In this document: positions 1-8,264 of the stretch, in pieces | Position numbering within the stretch: the first letter of the stretch is position 1 | How the letters are laid out: every line of letters starts with the position of its first letter | NCBI GenBank assembly: GCA_040381555.1 | Contig: JBEIHC010000017.1 | Location: forward strand, 1 to 36,285 | Source: CANHCC01 sp040381555 | Lineage (GTDB): Bacteria; Bacteroidota; Bacteroidia; J057; RFSG01 | Direction: 5' to 3' | DNA length: 36,285 bases | The notes under the pieces: generated by a model | The model's database searches: none | The model's input: only the letters and a program-made list of their open reading frames with translations | What the model was told of the DNA's origin: nothing | Translations under genes and position numbers: made by a program

Positions 1-371
1 AAGATTAAAAGACTTATTTGATACTATCTCGCTATCCAAATCTAGAATATCCGTTAAACCTGAATATATCAGGTTTAACAGCCCGGTCGCTGAGTAGCCA
101 CAAATGAAATTGTGTCGTTCATTAATATAGTGTGGGGGGCGTATCGAAGTGCCCGGGCGGGTAATTCGAAGAATATCTTAATATACATAAAAAGAAATTA
201 CCCACTAAATAATGCGTAGAGCCGAATAATTTCGTTTTTCATCACAACTAAATCATCGTTTCTGCGTGTTTCGTTACTTTTTTTTATAATGAATGGACTT
301 CATGAGTCTGCTGTATATTCAGGATTCAACCAATACCATTCCGATCAAACTATCTACTCTGATTCGATATT
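1..371. other. Gene-free left edge
   Basis: I see no credible coding frame or RNA gene in this stretch. It is AT-rich except for a short GC-rich patch near 148-165. Its right end (from about 357) belongs to the first copy of the short repeat that also forms the 3' end of the truncated rhuM-like frame. Confidence 0.5.
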
Positions 372-434
372 TTAATTCAACCATAAAATGAAACAGAACA
401 AATTTATTCGATTTTCCTTCGGGTTCAAAATGGA
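357..434. repeat. Short dispersed repeat, copy 1
   Basis: This shares CTCTGATTCGATAT at its left and TTCGGGTTCAAAATGG at its right with the block at 835-908. The two matching ends lie 62 bp apart here and 58 bp apart in the other copy, with weaker similarity between. On the minus strand both copies read as similar peptides (ILNPKENRINL and ILNPNEKPKNL). This copy supplies the chimeric end of the truncated rhuM-like frame. Confidence 0.55.
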
Positions 435-695
435 GATAATAACATCGAGATAGTAAAATTTCGCATTATAGTTTTTGCCATCAGTAGCAGTTGTCAAGGA
501 TTCCTTGACAGCTGAATCAGATAACAATTCCCTCTCTTTGAAACAATTATTGATATGTAAGCTAATATTCTGTTTTGTTTGACCCAAAAGCGTAGCCATT
601 TGTAGCTGAGTAAGCCAAACGGTATCATCCTCAAACCTTACTTCAATATGCTCGGCTATTTCATTGGATTTATATAAAATGATTTCGTTTTTCAT
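372..695 (-). pseudogene. Truncated RhuM-family (virulence RhuM) gene, N-terminus only
   Basis: The first about 88 residues match the N-terminus of RhuM-family proteins. Visible landmarks are VWLTQLQMATLLG, a helix-turn-helix-like QNISLHINNCFKE, a KESLTTATDGKNY block and YYLDVIIS. In intact family members the last motif continues into a conserved VGYRVKS segment. Here it switches after DVIIS to an unrelated tail (ILNPKENRINL...) encoded by a repeat found again near 835-908. At 107 residues it is about a third of the usual length. RhuM proteins are common in accessory regions and their biochemical function is poorly known. I read this as a gene whose 3' part was lost at a repeat junction. It could still be expressed as a short DNA-binding-like peptide. 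Confidence 0.7.
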
Positions 696-1452
696 CTGTT
701 TAATTATCCTAGTATGCGCATATTTCCGTTAGTCTCTGCCTCCATTTAAACCCGATGGTTTTGCTTTTTGAGTGTTCCAGTTTCAAGGTTCATCATTTCG
801 GACAATACTTGTAAATCTCGGCAAAACGGGACCCCTCTGATTCGATATACTTATTCACTCTAAATTGCCTAGGTAAATTTTTTGGTTTTTCATTCGGGTT
901 CAAAATGGGGTATAAGCAGGGATTCGGTCGAGAGTGGCGTTAGCTGGGATAGGTTTTTCCAGGATATTTCAACTAAAGAATAAGGTCAATTGGAGTCAGG
1001 TGATCATTGAATTTAAAATGACTGTTTGTTGGAATAGCGTTCAGCTCGCTTCGGAATATACGGTACAATAGTGAAATCGTTTTCTTAATTTTCATTGGGA
1101 TTGAATTACGCACAAAGACGGTCGTAACTGATTTGTGACAGGTAATGCATTGCTTTCTTATCTTTCGCTATTGTTAGATTTAAGTATTTCTTTTGCTTCC
1201 ACTGCTCAGCGAAATATTGATTTGTTTATCAAAAACTCGCTCTATGAGAGGCTCCCAAAATACTCCCCAAGTGTGCTATCATAGTAAGCCTGAGATGCAT
1301 AATATCATTTACAGAATTTGTTGCCTATTCCCAAACTTCCATTCTCCCCTTTCTGGATAGTATGCAGATAATATTCAAACAAAAAAATACCAAAATTTTC
1401 AAGAGGATATACAAACTGGCTTCCCGCAATCTGTTGGATGTTCACTAATAAA
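696..1452. other. Gene-poor stretch upstream of the rhuM fragment
   Basis: About 750 bp without an intact gene. It contains repeat copy 2. On the minus strand, between about 1110 and 1290, there are short open pieces in different frames. Two of them are 31 and 38 codons long, sit between stop codons and lack clear starts. They could be remnants of a decayed gene, but frames this short also occur by chance and I recognise no family. Confidence 0.4.
835..908. repeat. Short dispersed repeat, copy 2
   Basis: Second copy of the repeat at 357-434, in the same orientation. It lies in non-coding sequence upstream of the rhuM fragment. The end blocks are nearly identical and the middle has diverged with small indels. 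Confidence 0.55.
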
Positions 1453-1489
1453 AAACACCCCTACAAATTTATAATTTATAGGGGTGTTT
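1453..1489 (-). terminator. Intrinsic terminator of tRNA-Phe
   Basis: Inverted repeat AAACACCCCT / AGGGGTGTTT (10 bp) with an AT-rich loop. On the minus strand the right arm runs into a TTTTTT tract. It lies just past the 3' end of the tRNA and fits a rho-independent terminator. Confidence 0.75.
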
Positions 1490-1498
1490 ACTTTTTAG

Positions 1499-1574
1499 TG
1501 GTGGTGATGGACGGAATCGAACCGCCGACACAAGGATTTTCAGTCCTTTGCTCTACCAACTGAGCTACATCACC
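1499..1574 (-). tRNA. tRNA-Phe (GAA anticodon)
   Basis: Read on the minus strand, the 76-nt sequence has a 7-bp acceptor stem (GGTGATG / CATCACC), a D-arm with GTAGCTCAGTTGGTAGAGC, and an anticodon loop CTGAAAA with anticodon GAA. The T-arm contains GGTTCGATTCC. The discriminator base is A and the 3' CCA is encoded (1499-1501). It lies 56 bp beyond the nuoM stop codon on the same strand and has its own promoter and terminator. Confidence 0.97.
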
Positions 1575-1598
1575 AAAATCATTTTGACAATGAGAGTG

Positions 1599-1630
1599 CA
1601 AAGATACGCCTCTGCACGCTGTATGCCAAA
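1599..1630 (-). promoter_or_regulatory. Bacteroidota-type promoter of tRNA-Phe
   Basis: The minus strand shows TTTG (1630-1627), a 20-bp spacer, then TATCTTTG (1606-1599). This fits the TTTG-N19/21-TAnnTTTG pattern of the primary sigma factor in Bacteroidota. The -7 element lies 24 bp before the tRNA 5' end. The -33 element directly abuts the nuoM stop codon. Confidence 0.7.
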
Positions 1631-3211
1631 TTATTTCTGCGAAAAATTCGAATTAGTACGATTTACTACCTTTTCGACTATTCTGTCCGAACTTTTGCTG
1701 ATTTCTTTTAATACAGGAGTCGCATGGAACCCTATATAAAACATCAAAGCAATCAAAGGAATCATTAAGCCTAATTCTCTTGCATTCAAGTCTATCAGGC
1801 TGCGGTTCTCATCCTTATCCAACTCTCCAAACATAACCCGACGGAACATCCACAACATGTAAACGGCTGCGATGATAACCCCTGTCGTTCCCAATACTGC
1901 ATATACTGGAGATACATGCTCAGAAGAAAAAGATCCCAATAAAATCAAAAACTCCCCAACAAATCCATTTAATCCGGGAAGACCAATGGAAGAGAAGGTT
2001 GTAATCATAAATACTGTCGTGAAGATTGGAAGCACCTTGGCAATACCTTGGAAGTCTTTAATTTCCCGAGTATGGCGACGGTCATATATCATTCCGATAA
2101 TTAAGAATAATGCTCCGGTTGAAATACCATGATTCACCATTTGAATGATGGCACCACTTAAAGCTTCTTCGGTAAAGGAGAAAATTCCTAATACAATAAA
2201 TCCTAAGTGAGATACGGAAGAATAGGCTACAAGCTTTTTAATGTCTGTTTGAACCATAGAGGCCATCGCACCGTAAATGATGCCTATTGTTCCCAACAAG
2301 CACATGAGTGGGGCAAATTCTAAGGATGCTTCGGGGAATAGAGGTAAGCAAAAACGAACCAATCCATAAGTTCCCATTTTCAACAGTACTGCAGCTAGAA
2401 TGACAGAACCTGCTGTGGGTGCTTGCACATGCGCATCAGGCAACCAGGTATGCAATGGAAATAAAGGCACTTTAATGGCAAAGCTGAGGGCAAAACCAAT
2501 AAATAACCACCACTGAATGTCTGAAGGAATGGCAACACGAGATATTTTTAACAAATCAGAAGTGAAATAACCTCCATTTTCCTGAAGCCCGGCAAAATAG
2601 CCTAAGTACAAAATACAAACCAACATCAGCAAAGAACCGACTAAGGTGTACAGGAAAAATTTCAATGAAGCATAAATTCTGTCTTTTCCTCCCCAAATTC
2701 CAATCAGGAAGTACATCGGAATTAATACCATTTCGAAGAACACATAAAATAAAATCAGATCCAAGGCGAGGAAAACCCCCAAAACACCTACTTCAAGGAT
2801 GAGGAGCAGGGTATAGTAAGCGGCCTCCCGATTGTGTACAGATCCCCAAGAGAAAAGAATGGATATGGGAAAAATGAAGGTAGTGAGCAGAACCAAGAAA
2901 ACGGAAATACCATCAATACCCGTTAGGTAATTAATATCAAAAGTAGACTGCCAAGTTCCATCAGCCCCTTTGGAGCCAAACCAGCGATAGGCACTATCAA
3001 TTACATAACCATCTGAGGTAGTGGCATCTAAAGTGCTAAAATCCAAATATCCTGAGTAAAGAACCAGGGAAAGTACAAAGGGAATGAGCGAAGCAATAAA
3101 GGCAATGTATTTTGCGGAACCCTTTCCAAGTGCCAAGATAAGGGGTACCCCTACTAAAGGCGCAAAAATCATAAGATTCATGATCAATGCGAGTGCGTCT
3201 TTTTCGAACAT
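1631..3211 (-). CDS. nuoM: NADH-quinone oxidoreductase subunit M
   Basis: NuoM is one of the three large antiporter-like, proton-pumping membrane subunits of respiratory complex I. The 526-residue protein is strongly hydrophobic, with about 14 likely membrane helices. Key charged residues known from the family are visible: Glu160 in FFEMVLIPMYF, Lys247 in SFAIKVPLFPLHTWLPDAH, Lys278 in AAVLLKMGTYG and Glu420 in GLPGLNGFVGEF. The start chosen is the first ATG; an internal ATG ten codons on is possible. The gene is usually inside a nuoA-N operon next to nuoL and nuoN. Here its neighbours are pdxH (146 bp upstream) and tRNA-Phe (downstream), so it is separated from the other complex I genes. The Glu and Lys residues indicate a functional subunit rather than a relic. 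Confidence 0.93.
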   Translation of the reverse strand: MFEKDALALIMNLMIFAPLVGVPLILALGKGSAKYIAFIASLIPFVLSLVLYSGYLDFSTLDATTSDGYVIDSAYRWFGSKGADGTWQSTFDINYLTGIDGISVFLVLLTTFIFPISILFSWGSVHNREAAYYTLLLILEVGVLGVFLALDLILFYVFFEMVLIPMYFLIGIWGGKDRIYASLKFFLYTLVGSLLMLVCILYLGYFAGLQENGGYFTSDLLKISRVAIPSDIQWWLFIGFALSFAIKVPLFPLHTWLPDAHVQAPTAGSVILAAVLLKMGTYGLVRFCLPLFPEASLEFAPLMCLLGTIGIIYGAMASMVQTDIKKLVAYSSVSHLGFIVLGIFSFTEEALSGAIIQMVNHGISTGALFLIIGMIYDRRHTREIKDFQGIAKVLPIFTTVFMITTFSSIGLPGLNGFVGEFLILLGSFSSEHVSPVYAVLGTTGVIIAAVYMLWMFRRVMFGELDKDENRSLIDLNARELGLMIPLIALMFYIGFHATPVLKEISKSSDRIVEKVVNRTNSNFSQK

Positions 3212-3357
3212 GTTTTACAGGATCAATTAGGATTCAAACCTACGAAATTTTTCCCTTTGAGCAGGGTGTAAAGGCAATTTTTCCCGATTCTATTTGAGAG
3301 AAAATCAATTCCGAATGCCTCTTTAAGAGCGAGTGATAGTGATTTTCTAAGTAGAAA

Positions 3358-4005
3358 TCAGGGTGCCAGCCGTACAATTTTCCAGTTTCCTTTGGCAGAC
3401 TTCTTGAATAAAATCCGGTCATGCATTCTACTGGGCCTACCTTGCCAAAATTCTATCTTGTTGGGAATCAATCTATATCCACCCCAAAAATCAGGGCGTG
3501 GCGGTTCGGTATGCTCATAACTGCTTGCAAGTTTCTCAAAGGTCTCTTCCAAAATCTGCCGATCCTCTATTACCTGACTTTGAGGCGAGGCCCAAGCTCC
3601 TAAGCGACTTTCCTTGGGCCGGCTATGAAAATATAAGTCGGATTCCCGCGGTTTTACTTTTTTGATTTTTCCCTCAATCCGAATCTGACGCTCCAAGTCA
3701 TGCCAGAAAAAAACAAGTGCAGCATGAGGATTTTCTTTCAATTCCTTTCCTTTATGGCTTTCATAATTGGTGTAAAAAACAAAGCCTTCCGGATCGAATC
3801 CTTTGAGTAGTACAATGCGGGCAGAAGGGATTCCCTTTTTGCTGGCAGTAGCTAAGGTCATCGCATTCGGCTCCTGAAGCTTGGCTTCCAAGGCATTGTC
3901 AAACCATAAAGCAAATTGTTGAATAGGGTCTTTTAGTACATCCTGTTCCGAAAGACTGGCATTTCTATATTCTTTTCGTAAATGAGCAATGGAGGTAGTA
4001 GTCAT
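3358..4005 (-). CDS. pdxH: Pyridoxamine 5'-phosphate oxidase
   Basis: This FMN-dependent cytoplasmic enzyme oxidises pyridoxine or pyridoxamine 5'-phosphate to pyridoxal 5'-phosphate, in vitamin B6 synthesis and salvage. The 215-residue length is standard. Recognisable stretches are AMTLATASKKGIPSARIVLLKG, FVFYTNYESHKGKEL, the SRLGAWASPQSQVI block and the C-terminal WKIVRLAP. The flanking genes on the same strand (hrpB upstream, nuoM downstream) are not functionally linked to B6. Confidence 0.95.
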   Translation of the reverse strand: MTTTSIAHLRKEYRNASLSEQDVLKDPIQQFALWFDNALEAKLQEPNAMTLATASKKGIPSARIVLLKGFDPEGFVFYTNYESHKGKELKENPHAALVFFWHDLERQIRIEGKIKKVKPRESDLYFHSRPKESRLGAWASPQSQVIEDRQILEETFEKLASSYEHTEPPRPDFWGGYRLIPNKIEFWQGRPSRMHDRILFKKSAKGNWKIVRLAP

Positions 4006-4104
4006 AAATTTATACAGTAAGCGTGCCTTTTATTAAAGGACAAATATTGGTAAAAGTTCCTGATTGTGGCATATTTTCTATTGGTTTCTTGACAAGGATT
4101 TTGA

Positions 4105-6573
4105 TTATTTTTTTTCAGACCTGCCTTTGCGCACCGGTTCGGCCTTCCAAGGGTCTTCTGGCCAAGCATGCTTTGGATATCGGCTGCGCAAATCTTTTCT
4201 TACTTCAAAATAGGCCGAGTTCCAGAAGCTTTTCAGATCCCGGGTTATTTGCACCGGTTTGTACCCGGGAGAAAGTAGGTGCATAATCACAGGCATGCGT
4301 CCCTCATCTACCGTGGGGGTTTCTGCTAATCCAAACACTTCTTGCAACCGAACAGCCAATACCGGTGGAGCTCCATCTGAGAAATACTGCAGTTTTATAG
4401 CAGAACCTGTAGGCACTGTAAGAGTAAGTGGAGCCAATTTACCTAATAACTGTTGTTGTTCCCAACTCAATAAATTGGGCAAAACAACTTGCATGGGTGG
4501 GCAGGAGTTGGGTTTTCCATTGAAGGACTCAGGTAGCCATTCTTCTGCCTTTTCGAGCAAAGAATCCGGATTCATTTCAGGCAAGGATTCTGAGGGCCTC
4601 CATACTTTTAAACTATTCACCCTGTTCATGAAATTTTCGGCTTCCTCTGTCCAAGATAAAAGCTTTCTGCCCTGTTTTCGGACGGCTTCAACCAAGGCAT
4701 TTCGAATTTCAGTTTGGGAAGGGTTTTGAATCGGCCGGGACTGAACAATAAGATTTCCAAAATTTAGGGTTTCCCGACAGATGAGTTCTTGTTTTCCTTC
4801 ATTCCATTCAATTTGTTTTTTGGAAGTAAATTTTTCCTGAAGGTCCTGGATGTTGAGGGGAGCTGCTAAAAATATTTTTCCTTCCTGCTGTCCGGCATCC
4901 ATTCGAGCAATGACAATCCATTCAGATCGTATGAGGGTATCCTGTTCGGGGATGCGGGCAAAACGACCATTGGCCAATCGATATCGCGAAGAGGCTGGTT
5001 CCGTCTGTTTCGCTACTCTTTCCGGATAAGCGGAGGCAAGTAACAAGCCCGTCTGGGAGAGTTGATGCGCTGTATAGGAATTCTTTGCATGCAGTAGATT
5101 TCTCCATTGTTGACTGATCCGGTCTATTCGAGCTAAATCAGATTTTCGATGCGCATAGTGACCTTGGTTTTTCCAGTCCATCAATGCTTCCAGTCTGGGT
5201 TCAATATCACAACCCAGTTCTGGTAAGGGATCTTTCTCTTCAATCAAAGCAACCAAACTGGCTCCGAGCGATTCCAACCCTTTTGCTTGAGCAGTTAGGA
5301 GTAAAGCGCCAATGCGAGGATGTGCAGGGAACTGTAGCAGGGATTTCCCTAAAGTTGTTAGCCTGTAATCTCGAATTGCACCTGCGGTTTCGAGCCATTC
5401 CGTAGCTTGTGCAAGAGCCCCAGCAGATGGCTTGTCAGGCCAATCTGCATTTAGGATATCCTTCATCCCCCAGTCACATAATTCTAATACGAGATTACTT
5501 AAATCTGCTTCTAAAATTTCGGGCTTCACTGAATCTGATAAGCTCGCCTGCTCTCCTTTTGTCCATAAGCGATAAGCCTTTCCAGGACCAAGCCTGCCTG
5601 CCCTGCCCGCTCTTTGGTCTGCAGATTCTTTACTAACTCGCACCGTTACCAATCGGCTTAGCCCAGACCTTGGATCATATCTAGGCACGCGCGAAAATCC
5701 ACCATCAATCACTACCCGAATTCCTTCAATTGTTAAGCTGGTTTCTGCTATGGAAGTGGCCAATACAATTTTTCTTCTGCCCTGAGCATCTGGAATCAAG
5801 GCTTTTTCCTGAATACTCATCTCCTGGTCTCCAAATAAAGGTGTGATGCTTACAGAATGAGGAAGGTCCGCGGCTTGAAGATTTTCAAGTGTCGATTGAA
5901 TTTCACCTTTACCTGGCAGAAATGCCAGAATATCACCTGAGTCTTGTTTGAGGGAAGATAAAATAGCTCGGGTAAGGGAATGTGAAATGTTTTGATTGAG
6001 AGCCGGAGAATCAAGGTAATGAATATCTATGGGGAATTGCCGCCCTTCACTTTTTAGTACTCGGCATTGATCCATCTGAAGAGCAATTTTTTCTCCCGGA
6101 AGGGTAGCCGACATAACAACTAGGCGCAAATCTGGTCGAAGAATTTTTTGACATTCCCGCGCCAAAATAAATGCCGTATCGGTGGTGAGATTCCGCTCAT
6201 GAAATTCATCTAGAAAAATAAGACCAACCTCTTCCAGCGCATTATCTGAGAGGAGCATACGAGTCAGAATTCCTTCCGTGATTACCTCAAGCCGGGTGCG
6301 TGCACTAATTTTGTTTTCGAACCGGATTCTATATCCCACCTGCTCCCCAATAGGCTCATTGAGTTGCCAGGCTAATCTGGCTGCAACGGACTTTACAGCT
6401 AGGCGTCGGGGTTCTAAAAGGAGAATTTTTTTATTTTGAAGCCAGGGTTCCGATAGTAGTTGTACTGGAAGCCAGGTACTTTTCCCTGCACCCGGAGCAG
6501 CCTGAATTATCAGGGTATTTCGTTTACTTAGTTCTGCCTGAATTTCAGGGAATAATGCTTCAATAGGTAACAC
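4105..6573 (-). CDS. hrpB: ATP-dependent RNA helicase HrpB
   Basis: DExH-box helicase of the HrpB family; the RNA role in bacteria is not well defined. From a GTG start at 6573 it has 822 residues. Visible motifs are Walker A APGAGKST (26-33), LEPRRLA, the DEFH box (122-125), VMSATLPG, and motif VI QRAGRAGR. The long HrpB-specific C-terminal region is present, including the late PVIMHLLSPGYKPVQITRDL segment. A start five codons earlier (GTG at 6588) is open. I prefer 6573 because the earlier codon lies inside the terminator hairpin of the upstream gene, and family members begin near the (L)PI-ALFPE segment. The gene follows the persulfide dioxygenase on the same strand. Confidence 0.92.
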   Translation of the reverse strand: MLPIEALFPEIQAELSKRNTLIIQAAPGAGKSTWLPVQLLSEPWLQNKKILLLEPRRLAVKSVAARLAWQLNEPIGEQVGYRIRFENKISARTRLEVITEGILTRMLLSDNALEEVGLIFLDEFHERNLTTDTAFILARECQKILRPDLRLVVMSATLPGEKIALQMDQCRVLKSEGRQFPIDIHYLDSPALNQNISHSLTRAILSSLKQDSGDILAFLPGKGEIQSTLENLQAADLPHSVSITPLFGDQEMSIQEKALIPDAQGRRKIVLATSIAETSLTIEGIRVVIDGGFSRVPRYDPRSGLSRLVTVRVSKESADQRAGRAGRLGPGKAYRLWTKGEQASLSDSVKPEILEADLSNLVLELCDWGMKDILNADWPDKPSAGALAQATEWLETAGAIRDYRLTTLGKSLLQFPAHPRIGALLLTAQAKGLESLGASLVALIEEKDPLPELGCDIEPRLEALMDWKNQGHYAHRKSDLARIDRISQQWRNLLHAKNSYTAHQLSQTGLLLASAYPERVAKQTEPASSRYRLANGRFARIPEQDTLIRSEWIVIARMDAGQQEGKIFLAAPLNIQDLQEKFTSKKQIEWNEGKQELICRETLNFGNLIVQSRPIQNPSQTEIRNALVEAVRKQGRKLLSWTEEAENFMNRVNSLKVWRPSESLPEMNPDSLLEKAEEWLPESFNGKPNSCPPMQVVLPNLLSWEQQQLLGKLAPLTLTVPTGSAIKLQYFSDGAPPVLAVRLQEVFGLAETPTVDEGRMPVIMHLLSPGYKPVQITRDLKSFWNSAYFEVRKDLRSRYPKHAWPEDPWKAEPVRKGRSEKK

Positions 6574-6576
6574 CTG

Positions 6577-6611
6577 ACAAAGATACACCCAACTCGTGAG
6601 TCGGGTGTATC
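6577..6611 (-). terminator. Hairpin terminator of the persulfide dioxygenase gene
   Basis: Near-perfect palindrome at 6582-6611: arms GATACACCC / GGGTGTATC with an inner ACTC-GT-GAGT pairing. On the minus strand it is followed by CTTTG, a weak T tract. It lies 41 bp beyond the stop codon at 6653 and overlaps the most upstream possible start codon of hrpB. Confidence 0.55.
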
Positions 6612-6652
6612 GGTTTCAGTAAAATTACTTAATGCTAAATTTATTTACTTTA

Positions 6653-8071
6653 TTACAAAAGAGTCGTCGGGCAAACATATGCAGTAAGGGGATACAAGCC
6701 TGAGTTTTTAACAGCTGTAAAGCCTCCCTGCACATTGATTAGATTCCGGTAACCTCTTGCCTGCAGGATCGAAACATAAATCATGGAGCGATACCCGCCT
6801 GCACAATGCACATAAACCGGTTTTTCTTTGGGTGTTTGAATCATGCTCTCATTGATAAAATCCAAGGGAGCGTTGAGGGCGTTCACCACGCGTTCAGAAT
6901 CATACTCGCTTTTTTTGCGCACATCGAGTAATACCGCATTGGGATTATCCTTCAGTCCATTGAAGGCCTCAGTTGGGGTAACAGATTGAATCGTGTCCAT
7001 TTCTTTGCCGGCATTTTTCCAAGCTTCCCATCCCCCTTCTAAATAGCCAATAGGGAAATCATATCCAACTCTGGCCAATCGAATAACAGCTTCCTGAATT
7101 TTACCTTCAGATTCTCCAACCAGTAGGATTTTTTGTTCAATATCCGGAATCAAGACACCCACCCAAGGCGCAAAACTTCCGTTGATTCCGATGTTGATGG
7201 AATTCGGAATGAAGCCTTGAGCAAAGACTTCCGGATCCCGTGTATCCAAAATTAAGGCATCCTCAGCTTCGGCAATGGCTTCAAATATTTCTGGACTCAA
7301 GGGACGAATTCCTCTCTCAATTACTTCTTTGACAGGAGTATATCCGGTTTTATTCATCACTGCATTTTTGGGAAAGTAGGCAGGAGGCGCTACCAGACCA
7401 TTGGTTACTTCGAGAATGAAGTCTTTTTTACTTAATTCTGGTCTAAGTGCGTAGTTCACTTTCTTCTGATTGCCCAGCAAGTCCCATGTTTCTTTGCTCA
7501 TATTCTTGCCACAAGCAGAACCAGCCCCATGTCCAGGGTAAATAATCACACTATCCGGAAGAGGCAGAATTTGAGTATGCAGACTGTCAAAAAGAAATCC
7601 AGCCAAATCTTCTCTTGTTAGGTCTGATTTAACAGCCAAATCGGGTCTCCCTACATCTCCAATAAAAAGGGTATCGCCTGAAAACAATGCATTCGGCTTG
7701 CCTTCTTCGTCATACACCAAAAAGCAAGAACTCTCCATCGTATGCCCGGGAGTGTGCAAGACTTCGATTTCAATATTGCCGAGTTTGAGTCTTTCTTTAT
7801 CTTTGGCTACATAGGCTGTAAAGGCCGGAGCAGCCGTTGGTCCAAAAACGATTGTGGCACCCGTTTCAGTTGATAAGTCCAAATGTCCCGAAACGAAATC
7901 AGCGTGAAAATGCGTTTCTAAAATATATTTAATTTTTGACTGATTTTTTTCTGCTTTTTCGAGGTAGGGTTGCGTTTCTCTAAGTGGGTCAATGATTGCT
8001 ACCTCCCCATTAGATTCGATGTAATAAGCCCCATGAGCCAAACATCCGGTGTAGATTTGTTCGATTTTCAT
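6653..8071 (-). CDS. Metallo-beta-lactamase-fold persulfide dioxygenase fused to two rhodanese domains
   Basis: Predicted to oxidise glutathione- or thiol-persulfide to sulfite and to move sulfane sulfur, in cytoplasmic sulfide detoxification. From ATG 8071 it has 472 residues. Residues 1-230 are an ETHE1/Blh-type fold with metal ligands His54, His56, Asp58 and His63 (THFHADFVSGH), His110, Asp133 and His181. Residues about 262-357 are a rhodanese domain with no cysteine in the active-site loop (VGESEGK). Residues about 364-470 are a second rhodanese with Cys423 in VHCAGGYRS. An upstream in-frame ATG at 8122 would add 17 residues unlike family N-termini, so 8071 is preferred. No sulfide:quinone reductase is nearby. 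Confidence 0.88.
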   Translation of the reverse strand: MKIEQIYTGCLAHGAYYIESNGEVAIIDPLRETQPYLEKAEKNQSKIKYILETHFHADFVSGHLDLSTETGATIVFGPTAAPAFTAYVAKDKERLKLGNIEIEVLHTPGHTMESSCFLVYDEEGKPNALFSGDTLFIGDVGRPDLAVKSDLTREDLAGFLFDSLHTQILPLPDSVIIYPGHGAGSACGKNMSKETWDLLGNQKKVNYALRPELSKKDFILEVTNGLVAPPAYFPKNAVMNKTGYTPVKEVIERGIRPLSPEIFEAIAEAEDALILDTRDPEVFAQGFIPNSINIGINGSFAPWVGVLIPDIEQKILLVGESEGKIQEAVIRLARVGYDFPIGYLEGGWEAWKNAGKEMDTIQSVTPTEAFNGLKDNPNAVLLDVRKKSEYDSERVVNALNAPLDFINESMIQTPKEKPVYVHCAGGYRSMIYVSILQARGYRNLINVQGGFTAVKNSGLYPLTAYVCPTTLL

Positions 8072-8227
8072 TTTCTGAATAGTTAAGCGTAGAAAATTTG
8101 CCCAACAAAGGTCGTCAGTCATTTTTTTCTAAACAGTAACTTTTATCACTTTCTATAGGGTGCTGCACCCGATAGATGCTTCAAATGTCCGGAAATTACC
8201 CAAAAAAATATAGTAGTTTTATGGCCG

Positions 8228-8244
8228 AACGAAATGATTTCGTT
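8228..8244. promoter_or_regulatory. 17-bp palindrome between divergent genes
   Basis: AACGAAAT-G-ATTTCGTT is a perfect inverted repeat (8+1+8) ending 20 bp before the exonuclease start at 8265. It lies in the divergent region shared with the persulfide dioxygenase gene. Its size and place suit a dimeric repressor or activator site. No regulator is encoded nearby. Confidence 0.35.
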
Positions 8245-8264
8245 TGTATTCAAACTAATACCTT

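Noticed and set aside
1110..1290. Short frames in shifted phases on the minus strand
   Set aside because: They could be remnants of a decayed gene but are under 40 codons each, which occurs readily by chance in AT-rich DNA.
1292..1316. Similarity of ATATCATTTACAGAAT to the operator region near 22743
   Set aside because: One mismatch over 16 AT-rich bases is expected by chance in a window this size.
3240..3422. Minus-strand frame of 60 codons between pdxH and nuoM
   Set aside because: It largely overlaps the end of pdxH in another phase and shows no family similarity.
4259..4729. Plus-strand frame of 156 codons opposite hrpB
   Set aside because: It overlaps the conserved C-terminal helicase region in antisense and has no recognisable domain.
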